Shown piece by piece: positions 27,740 through 36,315 of a stretch of 64,000 nt of DNA. The notes beneath the pieces are model-generated. The model did no database searches. It was not told the origin of the DNA and saw only the letters and a list, made by a program, of their open reading frames with translations. Source of the stretch: Nostoc sp. NIES-4103 (GTDB lineage Bacteria > Cyanobacteriota > Cyanobacteriia > Cyanobacteriales > Nostocaceae); assembly GCF_002368335.1 (NCBI RefSeq), contig NZ_AP018288.1:4655787-4719786 (forward strand), given 5' to 3'. Both the position numbers and the translations under genes were made by a program. How positions within the stretch are numbered: the stretch's first letter is position 1; every line of letters begins with the position of its first letter.

Positions 27740-28156
27740 ATGAAATCAATTGCGGCAAGCTGGCGACGCTTTAGTTTAGCTGTATTGACAATCGTTTTAG
27801 TTGTTAGCAGCTTCGCTGTTTTTACTCCTAGCGCTGCGGCTGAAACATACCAAGTGAAACTAGGTAGTGATAAGGGACTACTACAATTTCAACCCAAAAA
27901 GTTGACAATTAAACCAGGCGACACAATTGAATGGGTGAACAACAAACTTGCTCCCCATAATGTTGTGTTTGACGCAGCGAAAATCCCCAATCAGGACAAA
28001 GCTTTAGCAGATTCTCTGTCTCAGACTAAGTTGTTGTTGAATCCTGGTCAAAAGGTAACATCCACTTTCCCCGCAGACGCACCTGCTGGTGAATACAATT
28101 TCTACTGCACTCCCCACCGTGGTGCTGGCATGGCTGGTAAAATCATTGTTGAATAG
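27740..28156 (+). CDS. petE: Plastocyanin
   Basis: Lumenal blue-copper protein that carries electrons from cytochrome b6f to photosystem I (and to cytochrome oxidase). The 138-residue precursor has a signal peptide ending SAAA|ETYQVK. The four copper ligands are visible: His73 (LAPHNVVFD) and Cys123, His126 and Met131 in NFYCTPHRGAGMAG. A strong ribosome-binding site AGGAGAGAG precedes the ATG. It lies in tandem with the functionally equivalent cytochrome c6 gene downstream. Confidence 0.97.
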   Translation: MKSIAASWRRFSLAVLTIVLVVSSFAVFTPSAAAETYQVKLGSDKGLLQFQPKKLTIKPGDTIEWVNNKLAPHNVVFDAAKIPNQDKALADSLSQTKLLLNPGQKVTSTFPADAPAGEYNFYCTPHRGAGMAGKIIVE

Positions 28157-28257
28157 CTAGAAACGGCTTTATTGAGACAAGATTTCTCAACTCCTCAGTG
28201 AAGTTAAAGACCGACACGCCACATTCCTAGAGTGTTCCATTCACATGGATAGATAAA

Positions 28258-28334
28258 TAGCGGTGACGAGTTATATTTCCGCCTAGAATACTCAACGCCA
28301 CATGGCGATGGAGGTTATGAACTCGTCACCGCTA
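28258..28334. repeat. Perfect 15-bp inverted repeat between petE and petJ
   Basis: TAGCGGTGACGAGTT (28258-28272) and AACTCGTCACCGCTA (28320-28334) are exact reverse complements around 47 bp that include CGCCACATGGCG. No T tract follows, so it is not a standard terminator. It could be a cruciform, an RNA structure or a tiny MITE. Confidence 0.75.
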
Positions 28335-28660
28335 ATTATGTTCAAATTTGCCTACATCAAAAATGAATCGCGTATATACTCTCCAGAGACTAAAGCTTTA
28401 TGGGGTAGAGTACAGATAGCAGTTGGCAAGTTTAGATATTTAGCGTTTCTGTGTTGCGTTAAATAGAACAAAACCTCACCTGTCCTATTGAGCATCATCA
28501 GGCTACTTGCTACAAGGCTCTCAAAGTGGCGTATGCGAGGGGTGTACCGTATTTAAATGAGAACCGCTATAACTATTGTGTGGATTCTTTCTAAGAAACA
28601 CACACATAGGTCACTCGATATGGTTTTTAGTTGCTGGAGGCTTTTTACGAGGAGAATATC

Positions 28661-29005
28661 TTGAGAATACTTCTATTAATATTGGTGTCGGCGATCGCTA
28701 TATTTACATTGACATTTATTCATCCAGCACTAGCTGTCGAAGTATCCAACGCTGCGAAAATCTTCAACGATAACTGTGCTTCTTGCCATATAGGTGGTGG
28801 TAACATCCTCATTCCTCAGAAAACCTTGAAGAAGGAAGCATTGTTAAAATACCTGGCAAATTATGAACAAGACTCAATTCAGGCAATTATCTACCAGGTA
28901 CAGAACGGCAAAAATGCTATGCCTGCTTTCAAGGACAAATTGAGCGCTCAAGAAATTTTCAACGTCGCTACTTACGTTGACCAACAAGCAGAACAAGGCT
29001 GGTAA
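28661..29005 (+). CDS. petJ: Cytochrome c6 (cytochrome c553)
   Basis: Soluble lumenal haem protein that replaces plastocyanin between cytochrome b6f and photosystem I when copper is scarce. From a TTG start at 28661 it has 114 residues with a signal peptide ending HPALA (residue 25). The haem motif CASCH is at residues 39-43, the axial Met is in NGKNAMPAFKDKL, and the C-terminus reads NVATYVDQQAEQGW. TTG is chosen because GAGGAGAA lies just upstream and the signal peptide begins there; an earlier in-frame TTG at 28631 would add ten polar residues. Confidence 0.9.
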   Translation: MRILLLILVSAIAIFTLTFIHPALAVEVSNAAKIFNDNCASCHIGGGNILIPQKTLKKEALLKYLANYEQDSIQAIIYQVQNGKNAMPAFKDKLSAQEIFNVATYVDQQAEQGW

Positions 29006-29021
29006 ATTCGCTGAAAGTGCA

Positions 29022-29058
29022 ATGCAACACCTCTTTCATACATTAAAGGGTGTTGCAT
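29022..29058 (+). terminator. Hairpin after petJ, possible terminator
   Basis: ATGCAACACC / GGTGTTGCAT stem (10 bp) starting 17 bp after the petJ stop. The T tract is absent, so termination is uncertain. Confidence 0.5.
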
Positions 29059-29114
29059 GGTACTTTTGGGCGTGGTACATCTAAAGGGTTTTCACCTCAA
29101 GGGCGATCCCTGTT

Positions 29115-30620
29115 TTATTTTTCTGAATCTGAGTTTTGTCTTTCTTGCCTAAATTTGTTCAATTCTCGTATTAGGTTTTGACGAGAAGTTGATGTTGTTG
29201 ATGATACAGAGGGAGACACCTGAGTTTTGTTAGCTTCCTGTGTAGACGATGGTTTAACAGGAGTTGTCGATGCAGGGATGGACTTACCGTTTCTATTTCG
29301 CAGTTCCTGCATTAGTTTATTAGTTGTTGCTGGTGATGGCGTTGGCTGGTTACCAGGAACTTGCTCAGATAATGGTTTAAACGAAGGAAGTACGGGTGGT
29401 GGGGTTTGCTGATTAACTTTAGCTGGCGTAGACGCTGGTTGTGGAGTAACTACACCTGGCGTTTGCCCTTGAGTAGCCCCAGCAGTATTGTTGTTTTGGA
29501 AACGCAGGTTAAAGGGATACAGGTTAGTCTGCTTATCTCCCTTGGGAGCCTTGGTATTGAAATACTCCGTTATTTTTGATACCAACTCAGGGGCAACTGC
29601 CTTATCTTCATATTTAATAACGTGCTTACCTTGAGAGTCTACTACTAAATAACCCGAAACTGTACCTTCAAGACCAGGTTTATCTGTAGCAATTGTTTCA
29701 CGGATGACTGGTTTTTCTTGGGAATTGGGATATTGCTGCTTAACTTCGCTTCTCAGTTTTGCGTGAGTTGCCAAAGCTAACAAGTTCCCATCTTTGGGTG
29801 GTTTTGCCAACTCAGGTATCTTTGGCGCAGAAGTATTTGGCGAAGCACTTCTACCTGTTGGTGTTAAATTATCAACAAGATTTGCAGGCTGTCCTGGAGG
29901 ATTTATTAGTGGTTGGTTTTGAGGAACTTGAAAACCGCCCGGTTGATTGGTTGGTGAAGTGGTAGCACTGTCAGCTATTGTGGTAGGTGTTCCAGAAGGG
30001 CTGAGAGGCTGAGAATTCTTCAGATCTAACGGTATTGAACTACCATTTACTACTGGTAAGTTATTTCCAGACTGTGGTTTGAATGCTGTTATACCCCTGC
30101 CACTAAAATCAGGCTTTGAAGTGTTGGGTTTTGTGTTAGCAGCATTGAAACGAGATGTATCTCCAAAGTTATTTTTAGGAATTACCCACTGTCTAGACAA
30201 CTGTTTGGGCAAGTAATTAGTGCGATATTTATTAGGGGTTACGGTAATTGGTGGCGATATGGGCTGCATATACGCAGGTGGCACCACAGGCATTAGAGAC
30301 GTTTTGGTGTCTAAATTCGGAAGTGTAACTTCCGGTTGTTGTGGTAATTGTTGTTGTGGGAGTAAGTCTAGTGGTTGCGGTTGCAAAGCAACTTGGCTTT
30401 GATTTGCAGACTCTGGTAGACGGGCTTGGTCTGCTTGATTTAATTCCATAATTCCTACCGATTGTGCTGATGCTGATTCTTTTGATTGGCTAGAATCTAC
30501 AGGCATCAATGGCACAATTAACGCAATAGCACCGTGGATACCAACAGATGCTATAGCTGCTATCCCAGTTGGCTGGCTTAAAACTTCTGGTATATTTTTT
30601 AGCAGGGAGACGTAAGACAT
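29115..30620 (-). CDS. TonB-like single-span protein, Pro/Gln-rich
   Basis: 501 residues. One N-terminal membrane segment (IAAIASVGIHGAIALIVPLM, about residues 20-40) is followed by a long low-complexity periplasmic region rich in Pro, Gln, Asn and Ser. A folded section follows at about residues 270-380 (GLEGTVSGYLVVDSQGKHVI, VSKITEYFNTKAP). The tail is again Ser/Thr/Pro-rich. Topology and the GIHG membrane motif resemble cyanobacterial TonB-like proteins, but no clear TonB C-terminal box is seen and no ExbB/ExbD is nearby. Function unknown. Confidence 0.75.
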   Translation of the reverse strand: MSYVSLLKNIPEVLSQPTGIAAIASVGIHGAIALIVPLMPVDSSQSKESASAQSVGIMELNQADQARLPESANQSQVALQPQPLDLLPQQQLPQQPEVTLPNLDTKTSLMPVVPPAYMQPISPPITVTPNKYRTNYLPKQLSRQWVIPKNNFGDTSRFNAANTKPNTSKPDFSGRGITAFKPQSGNNLPVVNGSSIPLDLKNSQPLSPSGTPTTIADSATTSPTNQPGGFQVPQNQPLINPPGQPANLVDNLTPTGRSASPNTSAPKIPELAKPPKDGNLLALATHAKLRSEVKQQYPNSQEKPVIRETIATDKPGLEGTVSGYLVVDSQGKHVIKYEDKAVAPELVSKITEYFNTKAPKGDKQTNLYPFNLRFQNNNTAGATQGQTPGVVTPQPASTPAKVNQQTPPPVLPSFKPLSEQVPGNQPTPSPATTNKLMQELRNRNGKSIPASTTPVKPSSTQEANKTQVSPSVSSTTSTSRQNLIRELNKFRQERQNSDSEK

Positions 30621-31255
30621 AGCTGTTATCGTTCACTCGGCTCAGTGGCAGTTGACTAGCAAGGCAATTTGATTTTTACTGCAATAGGTGCGCCCCTCTA
30701 AAAATAATAACTTCCTCCGCCAGTACTCAAAACGGCTAGATGGCATTTTCTTGCAGTTTTTATTTTAAAAACGAGCTTTCTAGAAATGATCGCTGGTCAA
30801 TTTTGAATTTTGTGAAAAGATGCACGACAAAAACTGAAAACTAGAGTAGTAGCTAGTTCAGGCGATCGCGTCAGTCTCAAGATATAGACTTTGCCTGTTC
30901 AAGTCACCTATTTTACTAGCTAACTACTTTTGAGTCAGTTACTTTCTTAATCATAGATTTTAAGTTCGCTCGTAACACGGAATAAAGCGGACTTGGGGTT
31001 AATATTACCACATCAACCAAGTCGCGAACTGTAACTAGCTTTGCTCTTTCTTAGATTAGGGAATGGGGCATTGGGCATTGGGCATTGGGCATGGGGGAGG
31101 CAGTGCGGTCTTGGGGTTTCACGCCACTCCCCTCAAGTCGGGAGACCCGCCCACGGGGGTGGCTCCCCAAGTGGAGCAACTGCCGTCATGGGGCATGGGG
31201 AATGATACAAAATAATTAAGAATTATTAATATTACTGCCTAAGTACCATACTCAT
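30621..31255. other. Intergenic region with GGGGCAT heptamers and hairpin repeats
   Basis: No gene. 31060-31100 has GGGCATT/GGGGCAT units. 31128-31180 has a CCCTCAAGTCGGGAGACCCG / GGGGTGGCTCCCC hairpin repeat related to those at 13034, 21264 and 38380. Confidence 0.5.
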
Positions 31256-31347
31256 AGGATTTACGCAAAAATACATCCAGCTTTAGTTCATTGATCAATT
31301 GCCGCTCAATGAAAATAAGAGTTTCGACTATTATTTGCGTAAGTCCT
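31256..31347. mobile_element. Short MITE-like element with AGGA(T/C)TTACGCAAA termini
   Basis: 92 bp bounded by AGGATTTACGCAAA (31256) and its near-perfect inverse TTTGCGTAAGTCCT (31347). Terminal sequence shared with the element at 23767-23910. No coding capacity. Confidence 0.5.
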
Positions 31348-31399
31348 GACTCAATCCTCAATTCCCAATTTCCAATTTCCAATTCCCAATCAGTCCAAA

Positions 31400-32095
31400 A
31401 TGCCATTACCTACCGTTATTTTGCCTGGATATTTAGAAAGCGCGATCGCCTATCGCCAATTAGAACAATCTCTTGGAGAGTTGGGGTTCCCCACAGTTAC
31501 AGTACCGTTGCGGCGGCGTGACTGGATACCTACTCTTGGTGGCAGACCAGTAACACCGATTTTGCAGCAACTTGATCTCACCGTCAAACAAGCACTACAA
31601 GAACACAATGCGGCTCAAATCAACTTGATTGGTCACTCGGCAGGAGGCTGGATTTCCCGGATTTACATGGGAGAAAAACCTTATTTTTCCAGCGGTAACA
31701 TACAACCACCCATCTGGAAAGCTCACCCAATGGTAGCCACTCTCATCACCTTGGGTACACCCCATATTAGCCAAGAACGCTGGACAAGACGGAATCTGGA
31801 TTTTGTCGCCAACAACTACCCTGGAGCTTTTTACCAAAATGTCCGCTACGTTTGTGTAGCTGGCAAAACCATTTTTGGGGCAAGACGGCGCGGCAGTTGG
31901 TTAGCTTACAGCAGTTATCAATTAACTTGCGGCATAGGTAACACTTGGGGAGATGGTATTACACCCATTGCAGCAGCCCATCTAGAAGGTGCAGAAAATC
32001 TCATCATCGAAGGCGTTAACCATTCTCCTAGGAGTCCTGGCACTTGGTATGGCTCACCAGAACCGTTAAAAGTTTGGCAAACTCTGCTATTCTAG
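31400..32095 (+). CDS. Alpha/beta hydrolase (lipase/acyltransferase-like), 3' end used as attachment site
   Basis: 231 residues: PTVILPGYLESAIAYRQLEQ at the start, nucleophile elbow INLIGHSAGGWISRIYMG, and ITLGTPHISQERW. The probable Asp is in GDGITPIAAAHL and the catalytic His in IEGVNHSPRSPG. The fold suits a lipase or esterase; the substrate is unknown. The last codons are altered: the 25-bp sequence TCACCAGAACCGTTAAAAGT... at 32054-32078 recurs at 37589-37613, and there the frame continues WLQHLI then stop, while here it reads WQTLLF then stop. An integrated element thus replaced the original C-terminus with one of equal length. Confidence 0.87.
   Translation: MPLPTVILPGYLESAIAYRQLEQSLGELGFPTVTVPLRRRDWIPTLGGRPVTPILQQLDLTVKQALQEHNAAQINLIGHSAGGWISRIYMGEKPYFSSGNIQPPIWKAHPMVATLITLGTPHISQERWTRRNLDFVANNYPGAFYQNVRYVCVAGKTIFGARRRGSWLAYSSYQLTCGIGNTWGDGITPIAAAHLEGAENLIIEGVNHSPRSPGTWYGSPEPLKVWQTLLF
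32054..32078 (+). repeat. attL-like direct repeat
   Basis: 25 bp from TCACCAGAACCG to TTTGGC inside the last codons of the hydrolase gene; identical to 37589-37613. Confidence 0.88.
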
Positions 32096-32141
32096 TAATT
32101 ACAACTAATTAAACCATTGGTGTTTACTAGAATATTACTAG

Positions 32142-33425
32142 ATGTACTCAAAACAACGCAATAACAAGGTTTCCAGCAAATTAGCTGATGTTCGAGTAGG
32201 TTCAGACAAGGGTTCTCTCCGTCTCCAGTTCAGCAGCAGGGTAAGTCAGGAGTTCTACGGCAAACGGCAAGCATACAAGGGTCTAGGTAGAAGCGACACA
32301 CCAGAGAATCAACAATGGGCTGAAGGGATAGCACGGAGGATACAGGCTGATATTGACCATCCTGACGGGGGATTATTTGACCCTACTTTGGCTAAGTACT
32401 TGGATATCAAGCCAATGCTGGCTACAATTACCCAGTTACCAACCGCAAAGCCGTTACCAACATTAGGGGAACTGTGGGAGGAGTTTGTGAATTGGAGACT
32501 TAAAACTCAACAAATAGGCGAAAGTACTTTTATTGGCAATTACAAGGGCAAACATGAACCAATGTTGCGCTTATTCATGGATAAGCCCTTCAATGAAGCA
32601 ACCGCCAATGAAATTATTACAAAGTTAAATAGCAAAATTAAAAACCGCAAACAAACTAAAACTTTGTACGGAATACTCTCTCAACTATGCCAATGGGCAA
32701 TTAGTAAAAAAATAGGAATAACTGAAGACTATTTTGCTGAAATTAAGCAAAGTTACAGACTTCCTAAAAAGTCGAAACAACTATCTGAGGTAGAAGACTA
32801 CAAAGCTTATGGTATAGAAGAAAGAGATTTAATAATTAATAGTTTTTATAACTCAGAAAGAAACGGAGAGAAGATACTAGCGCCATTGATTGAGTTTTTG
32901 TTTCTCACTGGTTGTAGACATGGTGAAGCGTTTGCCCTCCAATGGAAAGATATTAAATTTGATACTGGTTGGATAGTTTTTGATCAAAGCTATAGCAGTC
33001 AGACAAAAGTATTAATGGAAGATACTAAAACGGGGGTCATTAGATGGTTTAAAATGAAGGGTATGGACAGGTTAATTCATTTACTAACAAGATTGTATGG
33101 AGACGATAAAAATCCAAATGATTTAGTTTTTAACTATAAAGGGAAACGTTGTGATACATTTAAGATTGGTATTTATTGGCAAGGAATGAACGTTACTAAA
33201 CCATCTGGAGAGTCTTATCAATTGCCCGGAGTTGTTAGAAGATTAGCAAATGAAGGAAAACTTCAATACCTCAAGCCATATTCAACACGTCACACATTCA
33301 TTAGTATTCAAGCAAATAACGGCGCTGATTTAGCTTTGTTGGCTGATACTTGTGGTAATAGTGTGGATGTAATTATCAAGTATTACCTACAACCAGACAA
33401 AGAACGTACACTGAAGAATATCTAA
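32142..33425 (+). CDS. Tyrosine-type site-specific integrase
   Basis: 427-residue phage-type recombinase. The N-terminal arm-binding part is basic. A central SAM-like core-binding domain occupies about residues 110-200 (TLGELWEEFVNWRLKTQQIG). The catalytic domain has FLTGCRHGEAFALQWKDI (first Arg), KPYSTRHTFISIQ (Arg-His pair), LLADTCGNSVDVIIKYYLQ (distal His replaced by Asn in CGNS) and the Tyr nucleophile in KYYLQ. It reads away from the left repeat, 64 bp from it, as expected for the integrase of this element. A good terminator follows. Confidence 0.92.
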   Translation: MYSKQRNNKVSSKLADVRVGSDKGSLRLQFSSRVSQEFYGKRQAYKGLGRSDTPENQQWAEGIARRIQADIDHPDGGLFDPTLAKYLDIKPMLATITQLPTAKPLPTLGELWEEFVNWRLKTQQIGESTFIGNYKGKHEPMLRLFMDKPFNEATANEIITKLNSKIKNRKQTKTLYGILSQLCQWAISKKIGITEDYFAEIKQSYRLPKKSKQLSEVEDYKAYGIEERDLIINSFYNSERNGEKILAPLIEFLFLTGCRHGEAFALQWKDIKFDTGWIVFDQSYSSQTKVLMEDTKTGVIRWFKMKGMDRLIHLLTRLYGDDKNPNDLVFNYKGKRCDTFKIGIYWQGMNVTKPSGESYQLPGVVRRLANEGKLQYLKPYSTRHTFISIQANNGADLALLADTCGNSVDVIIKYYLQPDKERTLKNI

Positions 33426-33451
33426 ATTTCAGCAATTAATCCAAACAATTA

Positions 33452-33486
33452 AACCCTATCAATTAATCTTGATGGGGTTATTTTTC
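33452..33486 (+). terminator. Rho-independent terminator of the integrase gene
   Basis: Stem AACCCTATCAA / TTGATGGGGTT with loop TTAATC then ATTTTT. 11-bp stem, one G-T pair. Confidence 0.85.
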
Positions 33487-33488
33487 AT

Positions 33489-33773
33489 CTATTTCTTATT
33501 CCCCTTCTGTGCTTGGTCTGACCAAAACAAGCTTGCAACATCTGGCGGGATAGCTTTAACTTGGTTCCCACCTCGATAACCTGGATTATCCTTTTCAATC
33601 TCCAGCATTACGAATGTATAATCCTTGCCCAGCAAGTGTTTCGCCTGATTTGAACACAAAAAATTACGAATCAAACCCTCGGTTACTCCAACCGCTTCAG
33701 CTACTTGTGACTGGCTGAGGAAGTAGTCACCATTGTCATTAATTAGTGAAAGTTGGCATGGTTGTTTTGACTC
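33489..33773 (-). pseudogene. Truncated element regulator (helix-turn-helix-like)
   Basis: The open frame encodes about 94 residues, but no ATG, GTG or TTG lies before the conserved part; the first usable start is a TTG at 33674. It contains DYFLSQSQVAEAVGVTEGLI, which looks like a helix-turn-helix, and ends VKAIPPDVASLFWSDQAQKG NKK then stop. The IPPDVA..FW..QA..GN segment matches VPVHLAVRFWLQQASLGN of the neighbour at 33895-34284, which continues another 30 residues. Both ends of this copy are therefore lost. Confidence 0.55.
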
Positions 33774-33804
33774 CTAGACCCTACACACAGTAGATATTTT
33801 ATTT

Positions 33805-33840
33805 ACTCCAAGTAATACTCCAAGTAATACTCCAAGTAAA
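33805..33840 (+). repeat. Iteron cluster 1: three 12-bp ACTCCAAGTAAT units
   Basis: Three head-to-tail copies of ACTCCAAGTAA(T/A), followed by TTTCAACA. Two more clusters lie at 37088 and 37266 in the same orientation. Confidence 0.85.
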
Positions 33841-33894
33841 TTTCAACACTGCTAGACATATGCTCTAGTGGTGTTTTTGTTGTGCCAGTATCAG

Positions 33895-34284
33895 CTATTC
33901 CTGATGGAACGTACCTTTCATTTTCCCATGACCAAATACATGAGCCGCTTCACTTTCTAAATCAGATATTATCCAAGCACCAATTAAAGCTTCAGCAAAA
34001 ACATTACCTAGTGATGCTTGTTGCAACCAAAACCTAACAGCTAGATGCACTGGTACAAAATTTTCAGGCATTGACGAAAATATCTCATGATGCATCGAAT
34101 CTTGTACAAGAGATATTGCAAAATCTGATTTCAAAAACTTTGATAAAAATCCTACGTCAATGCGAACTACACGCGCTACCTCTTCTTTTTCTATTGCATA
34201 TACTCCATCAGCTAATTGAAACATTTCTATTTCAATTCCAGCAGCATTTTTGATTTTTACTATTTCACTTTCTGTCTGAATCAT
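33895..34284 (-). CDS. Unknown element protein, possibly a regulator
   Basis: 129 residues from ATG at 34284. The N-terminus (IVKIKNAAGIEIEMFQLADG) is beta-rich. The middle reads VARVVRIDVGFLSKFLKSDF. The C-terminal half has VPVHLAVRFWLQQASLGNVF followed by AEALIGAWIISDLESEAAHVFG, a pattern I recall from small phage- or plasmid-borne cyanobacterial proteins without a named domain. It is related to the truncated frame at 33489-33773. A palindrome-like GATGGAACGTACCTTTCATT lies over its 3' end (33903-33922). Confidence 0.65.
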   Translation of the reverse strand: MIQTESEIVKIKNAAGIEIEMFQLADGVYAIEKEEVARVVRIDVGFLSKFLKSDFAISLVQDSMHHEIFSSMPENFVPVHLAVRFWLQQASLGNVFAEALIGAWIISDLESEAAHVFGHGKMKGTFHQE

Positions 34285-34847
34285 GATGTTTTTTCACTTA
34301 TATTTGACAAAGTACAAGCAAAGAAATTTACATGCCATTGTCAAACAGTGCGAATAAATACACTATTTTTTAATTTCTCCGTACAAAAATTAATACTTGA
34401 CTGGGTAACTCTCGGCTTCTCCCCTGCCATCTTTGAAACTGGATAGCTGTAAAAACACACGAAAAAAAGAGGACACTATATAGCGTCCCTGAAGAAAAAA
34501 CACGAAAAAGCACCAGAGCTAGGGCTTTAGTTAACCGTTAATGCAACGACTACACAACGAACTAGGAACCATATATGGTTCCTATAGCTACGACTGTATG
34601 ACGACGCATATTAATGTCAGTTGTGCCTAGTAATGGGTAAGTGTATCGTATTGTATTTAATACACTGTCCTAAAAATGGGAAGGAAACCACCTCAACCAA
34701 CAAATAGGGAGCCGTGACAGACTCCCTAGAAAAGGTATGTGTAATTTAAAACAATTATAGCAAGCTGCTCGGCTAAATGGAATGTACCTTACAGTAAAAT
34801 GGAAGGTACATTTTAGGTATGTGTATATGAAAGGCGTGTATCAATCG
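34285..34847. other. Divergent control region of the integrative element
   Basis: 560 bp without a supported gene, lying between two divergently read genes. It contains several short palindromes (e.g. GGAACCATATATGGTTCC at 34564-34581) and, near its right end, the paired operator-like sites at 34776-34817. Confidence 0.5.
34776..34817 (+). promoter_or_regulatory. Two operator-like sites upstream of the SprT-like gene
   Basis: AATGGAATGTACCTTACAGT (34776) and AATGGAAGGTACATTTTAGG (34798) are two copies of a motif spaced 22 bp (two helical turns). The full palindromic form AATGGAA-CGTACC-TTCCATT is at 37215, and a fourth variant is at 33903. Probably bound by an element-encoded regulator (inference). 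Confidence 0.55.
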
Positions 34848-35423
34848 ATGGAGTTGAACAAGATATATATTTATTTAAATAGATATCTTTTCGAGAATAA
34901 ATTAGAAGATGACATAGTTTTAGTTTTGAGTTATAAGCTTAAAACTGAAGGGTTATTTTTACATGATAAATGGGATGGCTCGGAACAAAAAACTTATCAT
35001 GAAATATCAATTGATGAAAATCTTTTGAACGAAAATCAAGAATATTGGTTAGCGGTACTTGTGCATCAAATGGTGCATTTATGGCAATATATGCATGGGA
35101 GAAATAAACCTCCAAAACATTATCATAATGAAGAGTTTGTAAATAAAATGGAAGGCATTGGTTTAAAAATCAATTCTGGATACTCTAATGAGCAATCAAT
35201 AAACACTGATGGGGAATTTCAACAAGTGGTACAAAAATTAATTGATAATGAGAAAGAGTTGCTATTGTTAAAACCTAGAAATGCTCAGGTTCAATTGGCG
35301 ACAAGCAAGAATGGTAAAAAATTCAAATATTCTTGTCCAGATTGCAATGTTAGTGTGTGGGGTAAATTTGGATTGTCTATTGATTGTGGTGTTTGCAAAA
35401 AATCAATGGAATTGCAAGAGTAA
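34848..35423 (+). CDS. SprT-like zinc-metallopeptidase-fold protein with HQxxH site
   Basis: 191 residues from ATG 34848 (MELNKIYIYLNRYLFENKLE). The SprT-like fold is shown by WLAVLVHQMVHLWQYMHG with a third zinc-ligand candidate in PPKHYHNEEF. C-terminal Cys pairs YSCPDC and CGVCKK form a zinc ribbon. The usual catalytic HExxH is HQMVH here: the Glu is replaced by Gln, so proteolysis is doubtful. The upstream ATGs at 34782 and 34827 would place the operator-like repeats inside the gene; 34848 has GAAAGG upstream. SprT-like proteins are common cargo of integrated elements. Confidence 0.82.
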   Translation: MELNKIYIYLNRYLFENKLEDDIVLVLSYKLKTEGLFLHDKWDGSEQKTYHEISIDENLLNENQEYWLAVLVHQMVHLWQYMHGRNKPPKHYHNEEFVNKMEGIGLKINSGYSNEQSINTDGEFQQVVQKLIDNEKELLLLKPRNAQVQLATSKNGKKFKYSCPDCNVSVWGKFGLSIDCGVCKKSMELQE

Positions 35424-35494
35424 TTATCTTAATTTAAAGTATACTTGCAAACCAATAAGTTATACTGCGAATAATCCAAGTGTAATTATAAAAA

Positions 35495-35530
35495 AGCCAC
35501 CTGCTTTATAAGGTGGCTATTATTTTATTT
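35495..35530. terminator. Bidirectional terminator between convergent element genes
   Basis: AGCCACCT / AGGTGGCT stem with A tract before and ATTATTTTATTTTT after, serving 34848-35423 and the reverse gene at 35541. Confidence 0.82.
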
Positions 35531-35540
35531 TTCATTTCCT

Positions 35541-36209
35541 CTAAAAAATATCTGAAACTGGAGATTTATCTATAACTTGTGGTGAAACCGGGAAATATTC
35601 TCTTACTATTTCTGTGAGTAAAGGATTTTGTTTTCTCCACTGGCATACAATCCAAAGAACTTCTTTAGGAGTACTTAAACCAAAATCAATAATTTCCTTG
35701 CTGCATGGTTTAATTGATGGGATACATTTACTTACATCTTTTGTCCATAGCATGAAATTATCGCCAAAACTTTGAGGGTCTACTGAACGACAATATGAAC
35801 CAATAGACTCTGTAGTTGGCATTCTATAATAAGGTAATGTAGGGAAGAATTGAACTAATATTTTATGATGTTTTTTAAAAAAATCAGCAACATCTTGATA
35901 CCGCAGCATTCCTTCAACTGGTAATTTTGAATTTGCAAGTATCTTGTATTCTAGTTTCAATGCTGCTAAAACTGTTCCACAGATAACATCAGGTAATCTA
36001 GCACTATTCGTTTCTGTTTTAGTTTGTGGTTTATCCCACTTTTTACCCATTGCTACCTGATGTAAACGATTTTGTAATTGATAGATAAATAACGCTTCAA
36101 AGTCTTTAGATTCTATTTTATTGTCTGTGTATTTCATGGTACGTAAGCGAGAACTTACGTCTACATATTCCCATAATGAGATGTTGTTTGACATGATAAA
36201 AGCGCTCAA
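35541..36209 (-). CDS. Hypothetical element protein
   Basis: 222 residues (from M6, MSNNISLWEYVDVSSRLRTM, about 217). Soluble, basic, no membrane segment. Segments such as LPVEGMLRYQDVADFFKKHH and KILVQFFPTLPYYRMPTTES may be DNA-related, but I recognise no domain. It is convergent with the SprT-like gene. Confidence 0.65.
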   Translation of the reverse strand: MSAFIMSNNISLWEYVDVSSRLRTMKYTDNKIESKDFEALFIYQLQNRLHQVAMGKKWDKPQTKTETNSARLPDVICGTVLAALKLEYKILANSKLPVEGMLRYQDVADFFKKHHKILVQFFPTLPYYRMPTTESIGSYCRSVDPQSFGDNFMLWTKDVSKCIPSIKPCSKEIIDFGLSTPKEVLWIVCQWRKQNPLLTEIVREYFPVSPQVIDKSPVSDIF

Positions 36210-36315
36210 TGAAAAGTAATCAATGAGCGCTAAAGTTTACTGATGTAGGGTAAAAAGCGACCCCAGGTTTATTATTTATTAATTTCTCTGGATAAAACTT
36301 AATATTTGATGTTGA

